Shown in pieces: positions 17,733 to 26,343 of a stretch of 61,095 nt of DNA. The notes under the pieces are model-generated. The model did no database searches, had not been told where the DNA came from, and worked only from the letters and a program-made list of their open reading frames with translations. Numbering within the stretch: the first letter of the stretch is position 1; each line of letters starts with the position of its first letter. Both the position numbers and the translations under genes were made by a program. Origin of the DNA: Lachnospiraceae bacterium (GTDB lineage Bacteria; Bacillota; Clostridia; Lachnospirales; Lachnospiraceae); the NCBI GenBank assembly GCA_017526985.1, contig JAFXQR010000005.1:1-61095 (forward strand). The letters are read 5' to 3'.

Positions 17733-19952
17733 TTACGCCTCCACAATATGTAGCAGCATACCCTTGAAGTCACCCCACATCTTGTCAATAAGGATGCCGG
17801 CCTGCATTAAAGTATCACCATAGAAGGCCTGCTTGAGGCTGTAAGCTTCTTCCTTGCCGGTCTCGATGTTGAAACGCTTGATCTTGTAGCGTTTTTCCGG
17901 ATCCAGCCCCTGCAGACGGATCTTTTTGGTGTGTACCTGAGGCTGTGCCATCACCTGGATAAAGGTCAGCAGCGCCTCGGACTTATCCTTTTTCACGGTC
18001 ATATAGCAGTCATAGATGTGGTTTTCCGCATAGGACGCAATACGGTAGTAATCCCCGTCTGCCACCAGATTGTGGTATTTATGATACATGGCCACCTGCT
18101 TCGGGATCATCGCCCGATCTGCCTCGGGGATCCTGGTCACATCCAGCTCATAGCCAAAGGTGCCGGCCAGCGCCACATAGCCTCTGGTCTCAAACGGTGT
18201 CACGCGGCCCACAGCATGGTTCGGACAGTCACTCACATGCGCTCCCATAGTGGACAATGGATAGATCAGCGCGGTCCCCTCCTGGATCATCAGACGCTCA
18301 ATGGCATCGGTATCATCCGAGCACCAGATCTGCGGGCTGTAGTAGAGCATCCCCGGATCAAATCTTGCCCCGCCACCGGAACAATTCTCCAACAGCAGCT
18401 TCGGATAACGCCTGATCAGTCTCTCCTGCAGTTCATAAACACCCAGCACATAACGGTGAGAAAGCTCTCCCTGCTGATCTGCCGGCAGATCCAGAGAACC
18501 CAGATCCGTCAGCTGCCGGTTCATATCCCATTTCACATACTCGATATTGGCACTGTCCAAGATCGCCGATACCCGCTCAAACACATAGTCACGGATCTCT
18601 TTTCTGGACAGATCCAGCACATACTGGTCACGCCCACGCACCGCTCTGCGCCCCGGGACCGCGATGGCCCAGTCCGGATGCGCACGGTACAAATCAGAAT
18701 CCGGCGAGATCATCTCCGGCTCAAACCAGATGCCGAACTTCATTCCCAGCGCGTTCACACCATCCACCAGCTTTTTCAAACCGCCGTGGATCTTCTTTTC
18801 ATTTACGAACCAGTCACCCAGTGCCGTAGTATCGTCGTTGCGGTCACCAAACCAGCCGTCGTCCATTACCAGCATCTCGATGCCGCTCTTGGATGCTTCC
18901 TTGGCAATGGCCAGCAGTTTCTTTTCGTCAAAATCAAAATAGGTCGCTTCCCAGTTGTTGATCAGGATCGGCCGTTTCTTCTTCAGGTACGGGGACCGGA
19001 TCAGATGCTGCCGGTACAGATCATGATAGATCCGGCTCATTCCTCCCAAACCTTCCACCGTATAAGTCAACACCACCTCTGGCGCCTGAAAGTCTGCTCC
19101 CGCCTCCAGTTTCCAGCAGAAGTTTTCCCCGCCGATGCCCATCATCACACGCAGCTGGTCAAACTGATTTTTGTATACGCTGCCGCAGAAATTGCCGGAA
19201 TAGACAAAGTGCAGGCCGTACACCTCTCCCTTCGTCTGATCCGCTCCTTTTGCCGCCAATGCCATGAACGGATGGTGCTGGTGGGAAGACTCCCCGCGGC
19301 AGGAGGACAATCCCTGGAAGCCATAGTTCACCGCATTTCTACTGATGTGGCGCTCTCTCGCCCACGCTCCGTGCAGGGTGATCAGGTCAAAGCCGGTATC
19401 GTCCATATCAAAGGATGCGGAATATACCTGTTCCAGATATACCGGTGCCTTGCCGGTATTGAGGATCCGCACGCTGCGCATGATCGCATCACTGTCCGCA
19501 AAAACAGAATAAGACAGTTCTGCCTGCACACCACAATATTTATCTTCCGTAAGGATCTTTAAGGTCTGCGCCTCCTTGCCCCATGTGGCCGGCAGGCCTT
19601 TCAGCTTCGGTTTCTCCTCAAGGATCTCGTGAGATACATAATGGAGCTCCAGCACCTCGTGACCGGCTTCGGTGCGCACCTTAAGCGCTGTGCCACGGAA
19701 ATCACCGGTGCCATGCGTCGGCAGCTCCATGGGATAGGTATCCATAAAGAGCAATTTGTCGCGATCGTTCTGCGACGGAACATACGGCATCTCCTCCGTG
19801 CGCAGCAGGTAGGATACATCGGCATCCGAGATGCGTGCACCGTAGTAGATGTGACCCACAAAGGCCGGTTTATCAGTCAGGCCGATGATGTAGGATGTGT
19901 GCGGTGTATCGAGTTTGAAGATTTTTTGTTTGTCGAAATAAGAGATAGGCAT
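17733..19952 (-). CDS. Alpha-galactosidase, GH36 family
   Basis: From the ATG at 19950-19952 the product has 739 residues, normal for clostridial GH36 enzymes. The N-terminal beta-supersandwich is followed by the TIM barrel with MDDGWFG, the nucleophile in YVKWDMN (Asp476) and the acid/base in WCSDDTDA (Asp546), plus the GH36 ENCSGGGARFD block. The 70-residue spacing of the two aspartates matches the family. There is no signal peptide, so it should act in the cytoplasm on imported alpha-galactosides. GGAGGG lies about 10 nt upstream. The frame can be extended to a TTG at 20081, but that adds 43 codons made of a repeat element and is rejected. The neighbouring beta-mannosidase suggests galactomannan side-chain removal. 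Confidence 0.95.
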   Translation of the reverse strand: MPISYFDKQKIFKLDTPHTSYIIGLTDKPAFVGHIYYGARISDADVSYLLRTEEMPYVPSQNDRDKLLFMDTYPMELPTHGTGDFRGTALKVRTEAGHEVLELHYVSHEILEEKPKLKGLPATWGKEAQTLKILTEDKYCGVQAELSYSVFADSDAIMRSVRILNTGKAPVYLEQVYSASFDMDDTGFDLITLHGAWARERHISRNAVNYGFQGLSSCRGESSHQHHPFMALAAKGADQTKGEVYGLHFVYSGNFCGSVYKNQFDQLRVMMGIGGENFCWKLEAGADFQAPEVVLTYTVEGLGGMSRIYHDLYRQHLIRSPYLKKKRPILINNWEATYFDFDEKKLLAIAKEASKSGIEMLVMDDGWFGDRNDDTTALGDWFVNEKKIHGGLKKLVDGVNALGMKFGIWFEPEMISPDSDLYRAHPDWAIAVPGRRAVRGRDQYVLDLSRKEIRDYVFERVSAILDSANIEYVKWDMNRQLTDLGSLDLPADQQGELSHRYVLGVYELQERLIRRYPKLLLENCSGGGARFDPGMLYYSPQIWCSDDTDAIERLMIQEGTALIYPLSTMGAHVSDCPNHAVGRVTPFETRGYVALAGTFGYELDVTRIPEADRAMIPKQVAMYHKYHNLVADGDYYRIASYAENHIYDCYMTVKKDKSEALLTFIQVMAQPQVHTKKIRLQGLDPEKRYKIKRFNIETGKEEAYSLKQAFYGDTLMQAGILIDKMWGDFKGMLLHIVEA

Positions 19953-19993
19953 GGTTAATTGTCCCTCCGTAAAGTTTTCGTTTCTTATAAGTT

Positions 19994-20093
19994 CCACCTC
20001 ATCCGGCGCTGGCGCGCCACCTGTCTCGCCTCCGGCTCGGTCGGCGCTAAGCGTGTGCCACTGGCACACAGCGCCCCTCAAGGGGAAGGCAAG
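19994..20093. mobile_element. MITE-like palindromic repeat element
   Basis: About 100 bp between the beta-mannosidase and alpha-galactosidase genes. Read on the minus strand it begins CTTGCCTTCCCCTTGAGGGG and ends near GGATGAGGTGG, the form of small non-coding repeats scattered in gut Clostridia genomes. A central hairpin is built from GTGTGCCA (20053-20060) and TGGCACAC (20062-20069), enclosed by GGCGCT (20043-20048) and AGCGCC (20070-20075). Its right end recurs at 17706-17724. It is much more GC-rich than the surrounding intergenic sequence. Mobility is inferred from recall of similar repeats. Confidence 0.6.
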
Positions 20094-20108
20094 AGTTTAT
20101 CACTCCGC

Positions 20109-22682
20109 TTAGCTTTTTGACTTATCCTCTTCCTGCGTTTCTTCATCAGTATTTACTTCTTCTTTTACGACGCTCTCGTAAGAGCCCTGCAGCGTGTAGA
20201 CCACCAGCTCGTCCAGCAGGCCCTGCGCGTCTTTGATCTCGGCACCTTCCGGGCAGTGCAGCGCGTTCTTCTGCACATAGACCAGTTTTTCTTTGTCCTT
20301 ATGCAGCGAGAAGATGTTGTCCGAAAAGATCACATCCGCACCGTGCAGATCCAGCATCACGAACGGCACATAGCCCTCTGCGGTTAAACGGATCACATAG
20401 ACTTCGCCTTCATCCGTTACCTCCACCATAGGCGCGATCTGCGGCAGTCGCAGCTGCTTGTAGGGTACAAATACCGCATCTTCGGTAAGTATCGTACCAT
20501 TCCCCAGATCATACTCTGCCACAACATATACATCCCGCAGACTATTTCCGTTCAGGAAATGCTCCAGCTCATGTCCTCTGGCCTTCCAGACGCTGTTGGC
20601 CGCACACTTGGCCTCTTCCCGATAGGAATTGAGTTCGCGCCCTTCCATCGTCCGCAGGCTCACCTTGATGTGTACCAGCAGATCTTCTGCCGTATCATTC
20701 ACGATATAGGTGCGCGACGCAGTTCCCTTCAAAACCAGGCTCGGTGCCACCGGCGCATAGAAACGGCATGCCATATAATGCAGCGCTTTCCAGCGGCCGT
20801 AATAATCGATCCCGGCCCATGATGCCACCGGCCAGTTGTCATTGAGCTGCCAATAGAGTGTACCCATGCAGCGGCCTTTGTGTCTGCGGAAATGCTCCAC
20901 GCCCGTTTTGATCGCCACGCCCTGGAGGATCTGGCTCACATACAAAAACTGCTCAAAATCCTTGGGATAGCGGAAATTCTCTGACATGTAATACAGGATC
21001 TTGCCGTTTCCCTGGGGATTCTTCTGATGGCTCTCCTTCACCGGCGAAAAGATATTCCAATCCTCCGGCTCGGTAAAGCTGCGCACGGTCTTGATCCCCG
21101 GAAATGACTGGAAGCCAAACTCCGATAGGAAGCGGAAATAATGCTCCTGAAAGTCCGTGATCGGTTTCTGTCCGTGCCACACTTCCCAATAATGCGCATC
21201 GCCACGGTTTTCACAGTCCGGATCATCCAGACATCCGCCGGAAGACGGCGACGACGGCCAGTAAAAGGTGGTCTCATCATTCTCCCGCACCGCTTTGGGC
21301 AGGAGATATTCAAACATCTTGATATAATCCGCCCGCAGCTGCGGCGATTCTTTCTGAAATGCCGGCCAATGATGCCAGCCGGACTCCATCTCATTATTGC
21401 CGCACCATAAGCCAAGGCAGGCGTGATGCCGCAGCCGGCATACATTATCCCTTGTTTCCGCCAGGATGCTGTTTTCAAAGCCCTGGGTCAGATCATAGGC
21501 GCTGCAGGCATACATCAGATCCTGCCAGACCACGATCCCGTAGGCATCACACAGATCATAAAACAGATCCGAAGGATAGTAACCGCCGCCCCACACACGC
21601 AGACAGTTGAAATGCGCCATGTAGGCACTCTCGATCAGTGTGCGGATCTTTTCCTCTTTGATGAACGGATAAATGGCATCTTCCGGAATATAATTGGCTC
21701 CCTTCGCAAACATCTTCTGCCCGTTCACTACGAAACAGAATTCCTCGCCATACTCATCCGCCTCCCTGCTCACCGTAATGGTACGCAGACCGATACGGAA
21801 ACTCTTTTCATCGTAGACCTTGTCCGCTTTCCGGATCGTGACTTTCACATCATACAAAGGCTGCGATCCCATACCGTTCGGCCACCACAGCTGCGGATCA
21901 CGGATGGGGATACCGATCTCGTTTTCACCCTTTTGCGTGATCTTTGCCGTCGCATCCGGCATACGGGTGATGGTCGTCACCGGTTCTTCCCCGGTCACTT
22001 TTACCACGATCTCGATAGGGATCGGATCGGTAAATTCAATAATGGGATCAACAAACAGCGTGACTTCGCCGTCAATATGCTCCTGAAAAAAAGACACCTC
22101 ACGGATATGCGCATAGGAAAAAGACTCGACAACGATATCCCGAAAGATCCCCATATCCGGCAGCTGCGGCCCCCAGTCCCAGCCAAAGGACGACTGTGCC
22201 TTGCGCAGATACTGTCCCCCCGGCAATGCCCCCACAGGGCACACCGAGATCTCCTTGTGCGGCTGCGGCTGATAATCCTTGATGTACTGCAACGGGGAAT
22301 GAAAATGGATGAACAGCTCATTGGCCCCCATATGCAGACGGTCTTTCACATCAAAGCGGTAAGTACGGTGCATATTTTTGGTGATCGCCAGTTTCTCACC
22401 ATTCAAAAGGATCTCCGTGATGGTATCCAGACCATAGAAGATCAGCTCGATGCCGTCTTCCTGCATCAGTTCTCCGTCCACATTAAAATTACGGGAGAAG
22501 ATATAATCCTTCTCCAGATACGGCAGAACTTCTTTTTCGTTTTCACGATAATACGGGTCCTTGATCACACCCGCTTCCAATAAAACAGACAGGACGGAAC
22601 ACGGCGCTGTAGCTGCGTAGCTTTCTCCGCTGCTGCAATCCGTCATCTTCCAGCCTGCCCCGCAAAGACTTATATGATTCAT
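20109..22682 (-). CDS. Beta-mannosidase, GH2 family
   Basis: This 857-residue enzyme removes beta-mannose from the non-reducing end of manno-oligosaccharides. The sugar-binding N-terminal domain opens with CGAGWKMTDC, followed by Ig-like domains and the TIM barrel. The acid/base lies in WCGNNEME (Glu431) and the nucleophile in FLSEFGFQS (Glu521), about the spacing known for GH2 mannosidases. FAKGANYIPEDAIYPF is the family's barrel entry. No signal peptide is seen, so the enzyme should be cytoplasmic. The tail is charged and low in complexity (EEVNTDEETQEEDKSKS). It lies upstream of the alpha-galactosidase on the same strand but is separated from it by the repeat element. Confidence 0.93.
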   Translation of the reverse strand: MNHISLCGAGWKMTDCSSGESYAATAPCSVLSVLLEAGVIKDPYYRENEKEVLPYLEKDYIFSRNFNVDGELMQEDGIELIFYGLDTITEILLNGEKLAITKNMHRTYRFDVKDRLHMGANELFIHFHSPLQYIKDYQPQPHKEISVCPVGALPGGQYLRKAQSSFGWDWGPQLPDMGIFRDIVVESFSYAHIREVSFFQEHIDGEVTLFVDPIIEFTDPIPIEIVVKVTGEEPVTTITRMPDATAKITQKGENEIGIPIRDPQLWWPNGMGSQPLYDVKVTIRKADKVYDEKSFRIGLRTITVSREADEYGEEFCFVVNGQKMFAKGANYIPEDAIYPFIKEEKIRTLIESAYMAHFNCLRVWGGGYYPSDLFYDLCDAYGIVVWQDLMYACSAYDLTQGFENSILAETRDNVCRLRHHACLGLWCGNNEMESGWHHWPAFQKESPQLRADYIKMFEYLLPKAVRENDETTFYWPSSPSSGGCLDDPDCENRGDAHYWEVWHGQKPITDFQEHYFRFLSEFGFQSFPGIKTVRSFTEPEDWNIFSPVKESHQKNPQGNGKILYYMSENFRYPKDFEQFLYVSQILQGVAIKTGVEHFRRHKGRCMGTLYWQLNDNWPVASWAGIDYYGRWKALHYMACRFYAPVAPSLVLKGTASRTYIVNDTAEDLLVHIKVSLRTMEGRELNSYREEAKCAANSVWKARGHELEHFLNGNSLRDVYVVAEYDLGNGTILTEDAVFVPYKQLRLPQIAPMVEVTDEGEVYVIRLTAEGYVPFVMLDLHGADVIFSDNIFSLHKDKEKLVYVQKNALHCPEGAEIKDAQGLLDELVVYTLQGSYESVVKEEVNTDEETQEEDKSKS

Positions 22683-22748
22683 GCTATCCTAACCTTATAT
22701 GAATTGTTATGTAACTGTTCAGAACAATCACATACCTCTATATTCTTC

Positions 22749-23888
22749 TTACTTTCTGCGTACTACCGGCTCCTTGCCGTCCCGGAGTGCCTGCAGATAT
22801 TCCTCATACATATCCGTCATCACATAACGGTTGTCCATGGTCTTTAACAGATCCTTGATCTGCACCTTTTCAAAGACTCTGCCATCTCCCAGATTGTAGA
22901 TCTTATTATCCTGGAAAGAAAGCACAAACGGTCGCAGGATATCGCCTTCGTTCTCCGTCAGCACAATACCCTTGGTGCCATTGGAAAACTGCACGGTACA
23001 TCCCACCGGTACCAGACGGATGGCCTGGGTAAAGGCACGCACCACCTGCTGGTTCATCCGGTTGCGCGGATGATGCAGGAATTTATACGCCGCCACATCC
23101 GACTGCGGATCTTCGCCGTATTTCATTGCCGTCATGGTATCAAACAGATAGGCCACCTTCAGTGTCTCCACCTGTGCATCCGGCGCCTTGATATTCTGCA
23201 CGGTTCCGCTGATACGCAGCTCCTTCAGATCCTTCAGCAGATAGGAGATGTTCTTCATCACTTCGGAATCGAGATCGCAGTTTTCCCGCAGCAGGCGGTA
23301 CCCCTCTTCCTTGCAGTGTTCGATCACCTCATAGTCTTCTTTGGTCAGTTCTTTGGTCTTTTTATGAGAGATCGCGTCCGGAATGTCCAGACTGCCGATA
23401 TCGTGCAAAAGTGCCGACATCACCACATAGCGCTGCCGTTCCGGATTGTGCGCCAGCTTGCCGTAGATCGCTGCCGAAAGGATCGCCACATTGAGCGAAT
23501 GCTTATAGACATTATCTTCCGGGCTGCGCAGGTTCTGTGTAAAGCCGATCTTTTCCACACTGTTGCCGAAACGCCGCAACACTTCCAGCGTCAGCTGCTG
23601 CAGTTTCTGCGGCTGATGGCCGTCCCGGATATCCTGCATAATCTCCTGCAGGGTAAAGACGGACATAGTCTGAAACCTCTCAAACTCCCTGTCCGCTTCG
23701 GTAAATGGCGGCAGCGGTTCTGCCGGCTCCAAAATATACAGACCGATCAGTCCGAAATTTTTCACACTCTGTATGCCCTGACTGGTCAGCTTGGAATCCC
23801 GCTCATACAGCATGACACCCTGTTTGTTGTAGATCGGTTTCGCAAGGCGCATCCCCTTTTTCAGTTTCTCTGCCGGTACAAAGATCAT
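22749..23888 (-). CDS. HD-domain protein related to HD-GYP, GYP motif degenerate
   Basis: This 379-residue cytoplasmic protein has a short N-terminal domain like those found ahead of many HD-GYP domains (MIFVPAEKLKKGMRLAKPIYN), then an HD domain with LLHDIGSLDIPD. The HHExxDGxGYP stretch of c-di-GMP phosphodiesterases is not present; the matching part reads HHPRNRMNQQVV. The metal-binding HD pair is kept, but the substrate loop is altered, so c-di-GMP hydrolysis is uncertain. A C-terminal small beta domain (GCTVQFSNGTKGIVL) resembles the one in many clostridial HD-GYP proteins. It lies next to the Tad operon but is 111 bp away and may be transcribed with it. Confidence 0.8.
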   Translation of the reverse strand: MIFVPAEKLKKGMRLAKPIYNKQGVMLYERDSKLTSQGIQSVKNFGLIGLYILEPAEPLPPFTEADREFERFQTMSVFTLQEIMQDIRDGHQPQKLQQLTLEVLRRFGNSVEKIGFTQNLRSPEDNVYKHSLNVAILSAAIYGKLAHNPERQRYVVMSALLHDIGSLDIPDAISHKKTKELTKEDYEVIEHCKEEGYRLLRENCDLDSEVMKNISYLLKDLKELRISGTVQNIKAPDAQVETLKVAYLFDTMTAMKYGEDPQSDVAAYKFLHHPRNRMNQQVVRAFTQAIRLVPVGCTVQFSNGTKGIVLTENEGDILRPFVLSFQDNKIYNLGDGRVFEKVQIKDLLKTMDNRYVMTDMYEEYLQALRDGKEPVVRRK

Positions 23889-23999
23889 AATTTTACCCCT
23901 CGTCTGCCAAATGACATATAGCGTATTATAACAAATTTTGGAGTATTTGTATATTTATTTTTGTAGGATTTTTATAGACAGCATTTGCAGAGGTCCTTT

Positions 24000-25382
24000 T
24001 TACAGATACGAGAATTTCACTTTTCCGATGCAGATCTCATCCTCCCGTTCCAGCATCACAGTCTCCTCCGCCTCCAGCTGCACGCCGTTCAGATAGGTTC
24101 CATTGGTAGAATGACAATCCTGCAGATAAGCATGTCCGTCCTTCCACAGGATGCGTGCATGAATGCGGCTGACCGTCCGGTCTGTCAGCGCCAGATCCAC
24201 GCACTCCTTCCGCTTGCCGATGGTGTAGGGAAAATGCTCGATACGATACTCCTTCTTTTTCCCCGCTTCCACTAACACATTCTCTACCGGCACATCCACC
24301 GCTCCGACAAATACGGTCTTGCCATAGTTTTCCTCAGCCTCTTTTTCCGCTGCCCTGACCGGTACCGCCATTGGAAGTTCTCGCGCTGGAAAATCTCGCG
24401 ATGAAAACTCCCGCGGTGTCATATCCGCAAACGCCGCTTCCAACGGATCCGCTTCCGTCATACCCTTGCCTTTCTTTGCCTTACGGCGCTGCAGCAGGAT
24501 CACAGCTGCACCGGCCAGGATAAAGGCAAACGCCACCAGTTTCCCGGCTTTGTCCGGATACACACCGGGGATGGCCCCACTGCAGACCAGCACTCCCACC
24601 AGCATAAGGATCGTCGCCGGAATATAGGATAGCTTAACGGAACATTCTATTGTTTTGCCGGCATTTTCAGGCTGCGGAAGCATATCTGTCTCACGGTGCC
24701 CAAACAGATCTTCCTCGGATAACGGCATTTTCTCTTCGTTTTGCCATTGTTCTTCAGGTTTCGCAAACGGTTCCTTCTCCGGATCCGCAAACACTTCGGG
24801 GATACGCTCTGTCACCGCACCGCTTTCCGCCGGTTCCCTCTCCAGTACCCTGCGCAGATCCTTTGTAACATAATTACCCTTCCGTATGGTCTGATAGATG
24901 CGATAGGCACACATTGCCGCCTGCGGATCCCGGTGATCGGCGTGTTCCATGAGAAACTCCGCCGGATGCAGCAGCGGGTCATCCCCCTCCTCCGAGCCGC
25001 TCCCCGGCAGAAAGAGCAGGTGTATCTTCCCCTCTTCCGGATCCGTAAAGATATACTCCGGATCCAGGACCACATTGCCTTCTTCCAGCATATATTCGTG
25101 CAGCCCGCCCAGCGCATCCAGAATTCCCGTAAAGATCCTGCGGATCTCTTCTCCCGAAAGTTCCCTGCGATCATAGATCCTGGTCAGCGGCTGCAGGGAA
25201 CTCACATCATAATACAGCTCCTTCCTGCCTTCCCTCTGTTTCACTTCCAGAGAAAGCAGCCCTGCAATGCGGTTTTCCAGCACCATCCGCAACTGATAAT
25301 CCTCCCGGAGCTGTCCTTCCTGCGACACTACCAGATAATGATGCTCCATGCTTTTTTGATATCGTACTTGTAATTCTTTCAT
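24000..25382 (-). CDS. FHA-domain protein of the Tad locus, DUF6382-like N terminus
   Basis: The N-terminal 230 residues of this 460-residue protein resemble the kinase-like DUF6382 region found with clostridial Tad genes (LSGEEIRRIFTGILDALGGLHEYMLEEGNVVLDPEYIF). After a linker, two hydrophobic segments (about 256-292) and a basic stretch follow, and residues of about 380-460 form an FHA domain with IGKRKECVDLAL, SRIHARI and HSTNGTYLNG. FHA domains bind phosphothreonine, so the protein may relay a Ser/Thr kinase signal to the pilus. It is the last gene of the Tad operon, 15 bp after the TadE gene, with AGGAGG at the start. Confidence 0.85.
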   Translation of the reverse strand: MKELQVRYQKSMEHHYLVVSQEGQLREDYQLRMVLENRIAGLLSLEVKQREGRKELYYDVSSLQPLTRIYDRRELSGEEIRRIFTGILDALGGLHEYMLEEGNVVLDPEYIFTDPEEGKIHLLFLPGSGSEEGDDPLLHPAEFLMEHADHRDPQAAMCAYRIYQTIRKGNYVTKDLRRVLEREPAESGAVTERIPEVFADPEKEPFAKPEEQWQNEEKMPLSEEDLFGHRETDMLPQPENAGKTIECSVKLSYIPATILMLVGVLVCSGAIPGVYPDKAGKLVAFAFILAGAAVILLQRRKAKKGKGMTEADPLEAAFADMTPREFSSRDFPARELPMAVPVRAAEKEAEENYGKTVFVGAVDVPVENVLVEAGKKKEYRIEHFPYTIGKRKECVDLALTDRTVSRIHARILWKDGHAYLQDCHSTNGTYLNGVQLEAEETVMLEREDEICIGKVKFSYL

Positions 25383-25397
25383 CTTCTTTCCTCCTGT

Positions 25398-25877
25398 TCA
25401 CTCCCCACGATCCGTTTCTTCTTCCGCATCTGTATATTTCTCCGCCAGCCGGTCCACCCGCTGAATAGTGCGTACGATCTGTGAGGCACGCATACGGTCT
25501 GCGCTATGCTGCGCCTCCACCGTCCAGTCCCCGGTATAGCCTGCCAGAGGCGGTGCATCCAGAGTCCCTCTCACCGATGCCGTGATGCTACCATACTCCA
25601 CCCGCACCTCTGCTTCCGGACACTCCATCAGCACCAGCTTATGTTCCAGCATCTCCGCGATCTTCTGCTGCACAAAGGTACCGATCTCTTCATTGGATGC
25701 CTCCGCCATACGCCCTCCCCGGATCACCGCAGCAGAAACGGCATAGTTTACTGCAGTCCGGTCATACAAAAGCATCCCGGTCCACAACAGCAGAAAGGTG
25801 ATCATCAGCGACAGCGGAAGGATCACGCAGGCTTCGATGGTCATCATCCCCCGGTTGTTTCTCCTTGTATTCTTCAT
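25398..25877 (-). CDS. tadE: TadE-like minor pseudopilin
   Basis: This 159-residue protein begins MKNTRRNNRGMMTIEACVILPLSLMITFLLLW: a basic leader, a Gly, then T-I-E-A before the single membrane helix, the TadE/Flp-type processing pattern. The extracytoplasmic part is mostly helix followed by strands. Its ATG overlaps the stop of the peptidase gene by 4 bp (ATGA, 25874-25877), so translation is coupled. The frame is open far upstream, but that part is antisense-like sequence over the peptidase gene and is not used. TadE-type pseudopilins are needed for Flp pilus assembly. Confidence 0.85.
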   Translation of the reverse strand: MKNTRRNNRGMMTIEACVILPLSLMITFLLLWTGMLLYDRTAVNYAVSAAVIRGGRMAEASNEEIGTFVQQKIAEMLEHKLVLMECPEAEVRVEYGSITASVRGTLDAPPLAGYTGDWTVEAQHSADRMRASQIVRTIQRVDRLAEKYTDAEEETDRGE

Positions 25878-26317
25878 CCCGGAAGCACCTGCAAAAGAAA
25901 CACAACATGCCCCGCCGCCAGAAACGGCAGAAAGGGCAGTCTGGTTTTGGCATCCGCCCGATGTAGCGCGATCAGTACTACCGCAACCACTGCACTGAAC
26001 AACACCGCCGTCATGACCAGTTTCCCGCAGCCCGTACCGCCATACAGGAAGCCCAGGATCATCACAACGATCCCATCCGCCATACCAATGCACCCACTCC
26101 ACTTTCCCAGCAGCACCAAACTGCCACCCAGCAGTACCCCGATGACTTTCTGCTGCCAGTCCGCCGGATCTGCCATAAGGATCAGCGCTACGCTCCCCAA
26201 ACCAAAGGCCAGCAGAAACCACACCGGCAGTCTCCGCACACGCACATCCATCACACTGCCCAGCAGCAGCGCCAGTCCCGTCCACAGTTCCCTGCCAAAT
26301 AACCATTCCGTATCCAT
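25874..26317 (-). CDS. A24-type prepilin peptidase, second of the Tad locus
   Basis: From the ATG at 26315-26317 the product has 147 residues and about five membrane helices. The two catalytic aspartates of the A24 family are visible: Asp24 in DVRVRRLP and Asp80 in GMADG. GGGTG lies ahead of the ATG, and the start is 26 bp past the previous stop. An earlier ATG at 26369-26371 would add a basic 18-residue piece overlapping the upstream gene. Two peptidases in one Tad operon suggest one acts on Flp and one on TadE-like subunits or on the type IV pilins encoded 8 kb away. Confidence 0.8.
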   Translation of the reverse strand: MDTEWLFGRELWTGLALLLGSVMDVRVRRLPVWFLLAFGLGSVALILMADPADWQQKVIGVLLGGSLVLLGKWSGCIGMADGIVVMILGFLYGGTGCGKLVMTAVLFSAVVAVVLIALHRADAKTRLPFLPFLAAGHVVFLLQVLPG

Positions 26318-26343
26318 CTTTTCACCCTTTCCCTTTTTATGTT

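Noticed and set aside
17931-19562. 543-codon open frame antisense to the alpha-galactosidase
   Set aside because: The sense frame has all GH36 motifs. The antisense translation is His/Arg-rich and shows no domain, as expected for a shadow.
19953-20081. 43-codon N-terminal extension of the alpha-galactosidase from a TTG
   Set aside because: The extension is encoded by the MITE-like repeat. The ATG at 19952 has GGAGGG ahead and gives the standard GH36 N terminus.
25878-26306. Upstream extension of the TadE frame to 302 codons
   Set aside because: The added part is a Gly/Cys-rich shadow of the A24 peptidase gene. The ATG at 25877 is coupled to the peptidase stop and starts a proper prepilin leader.
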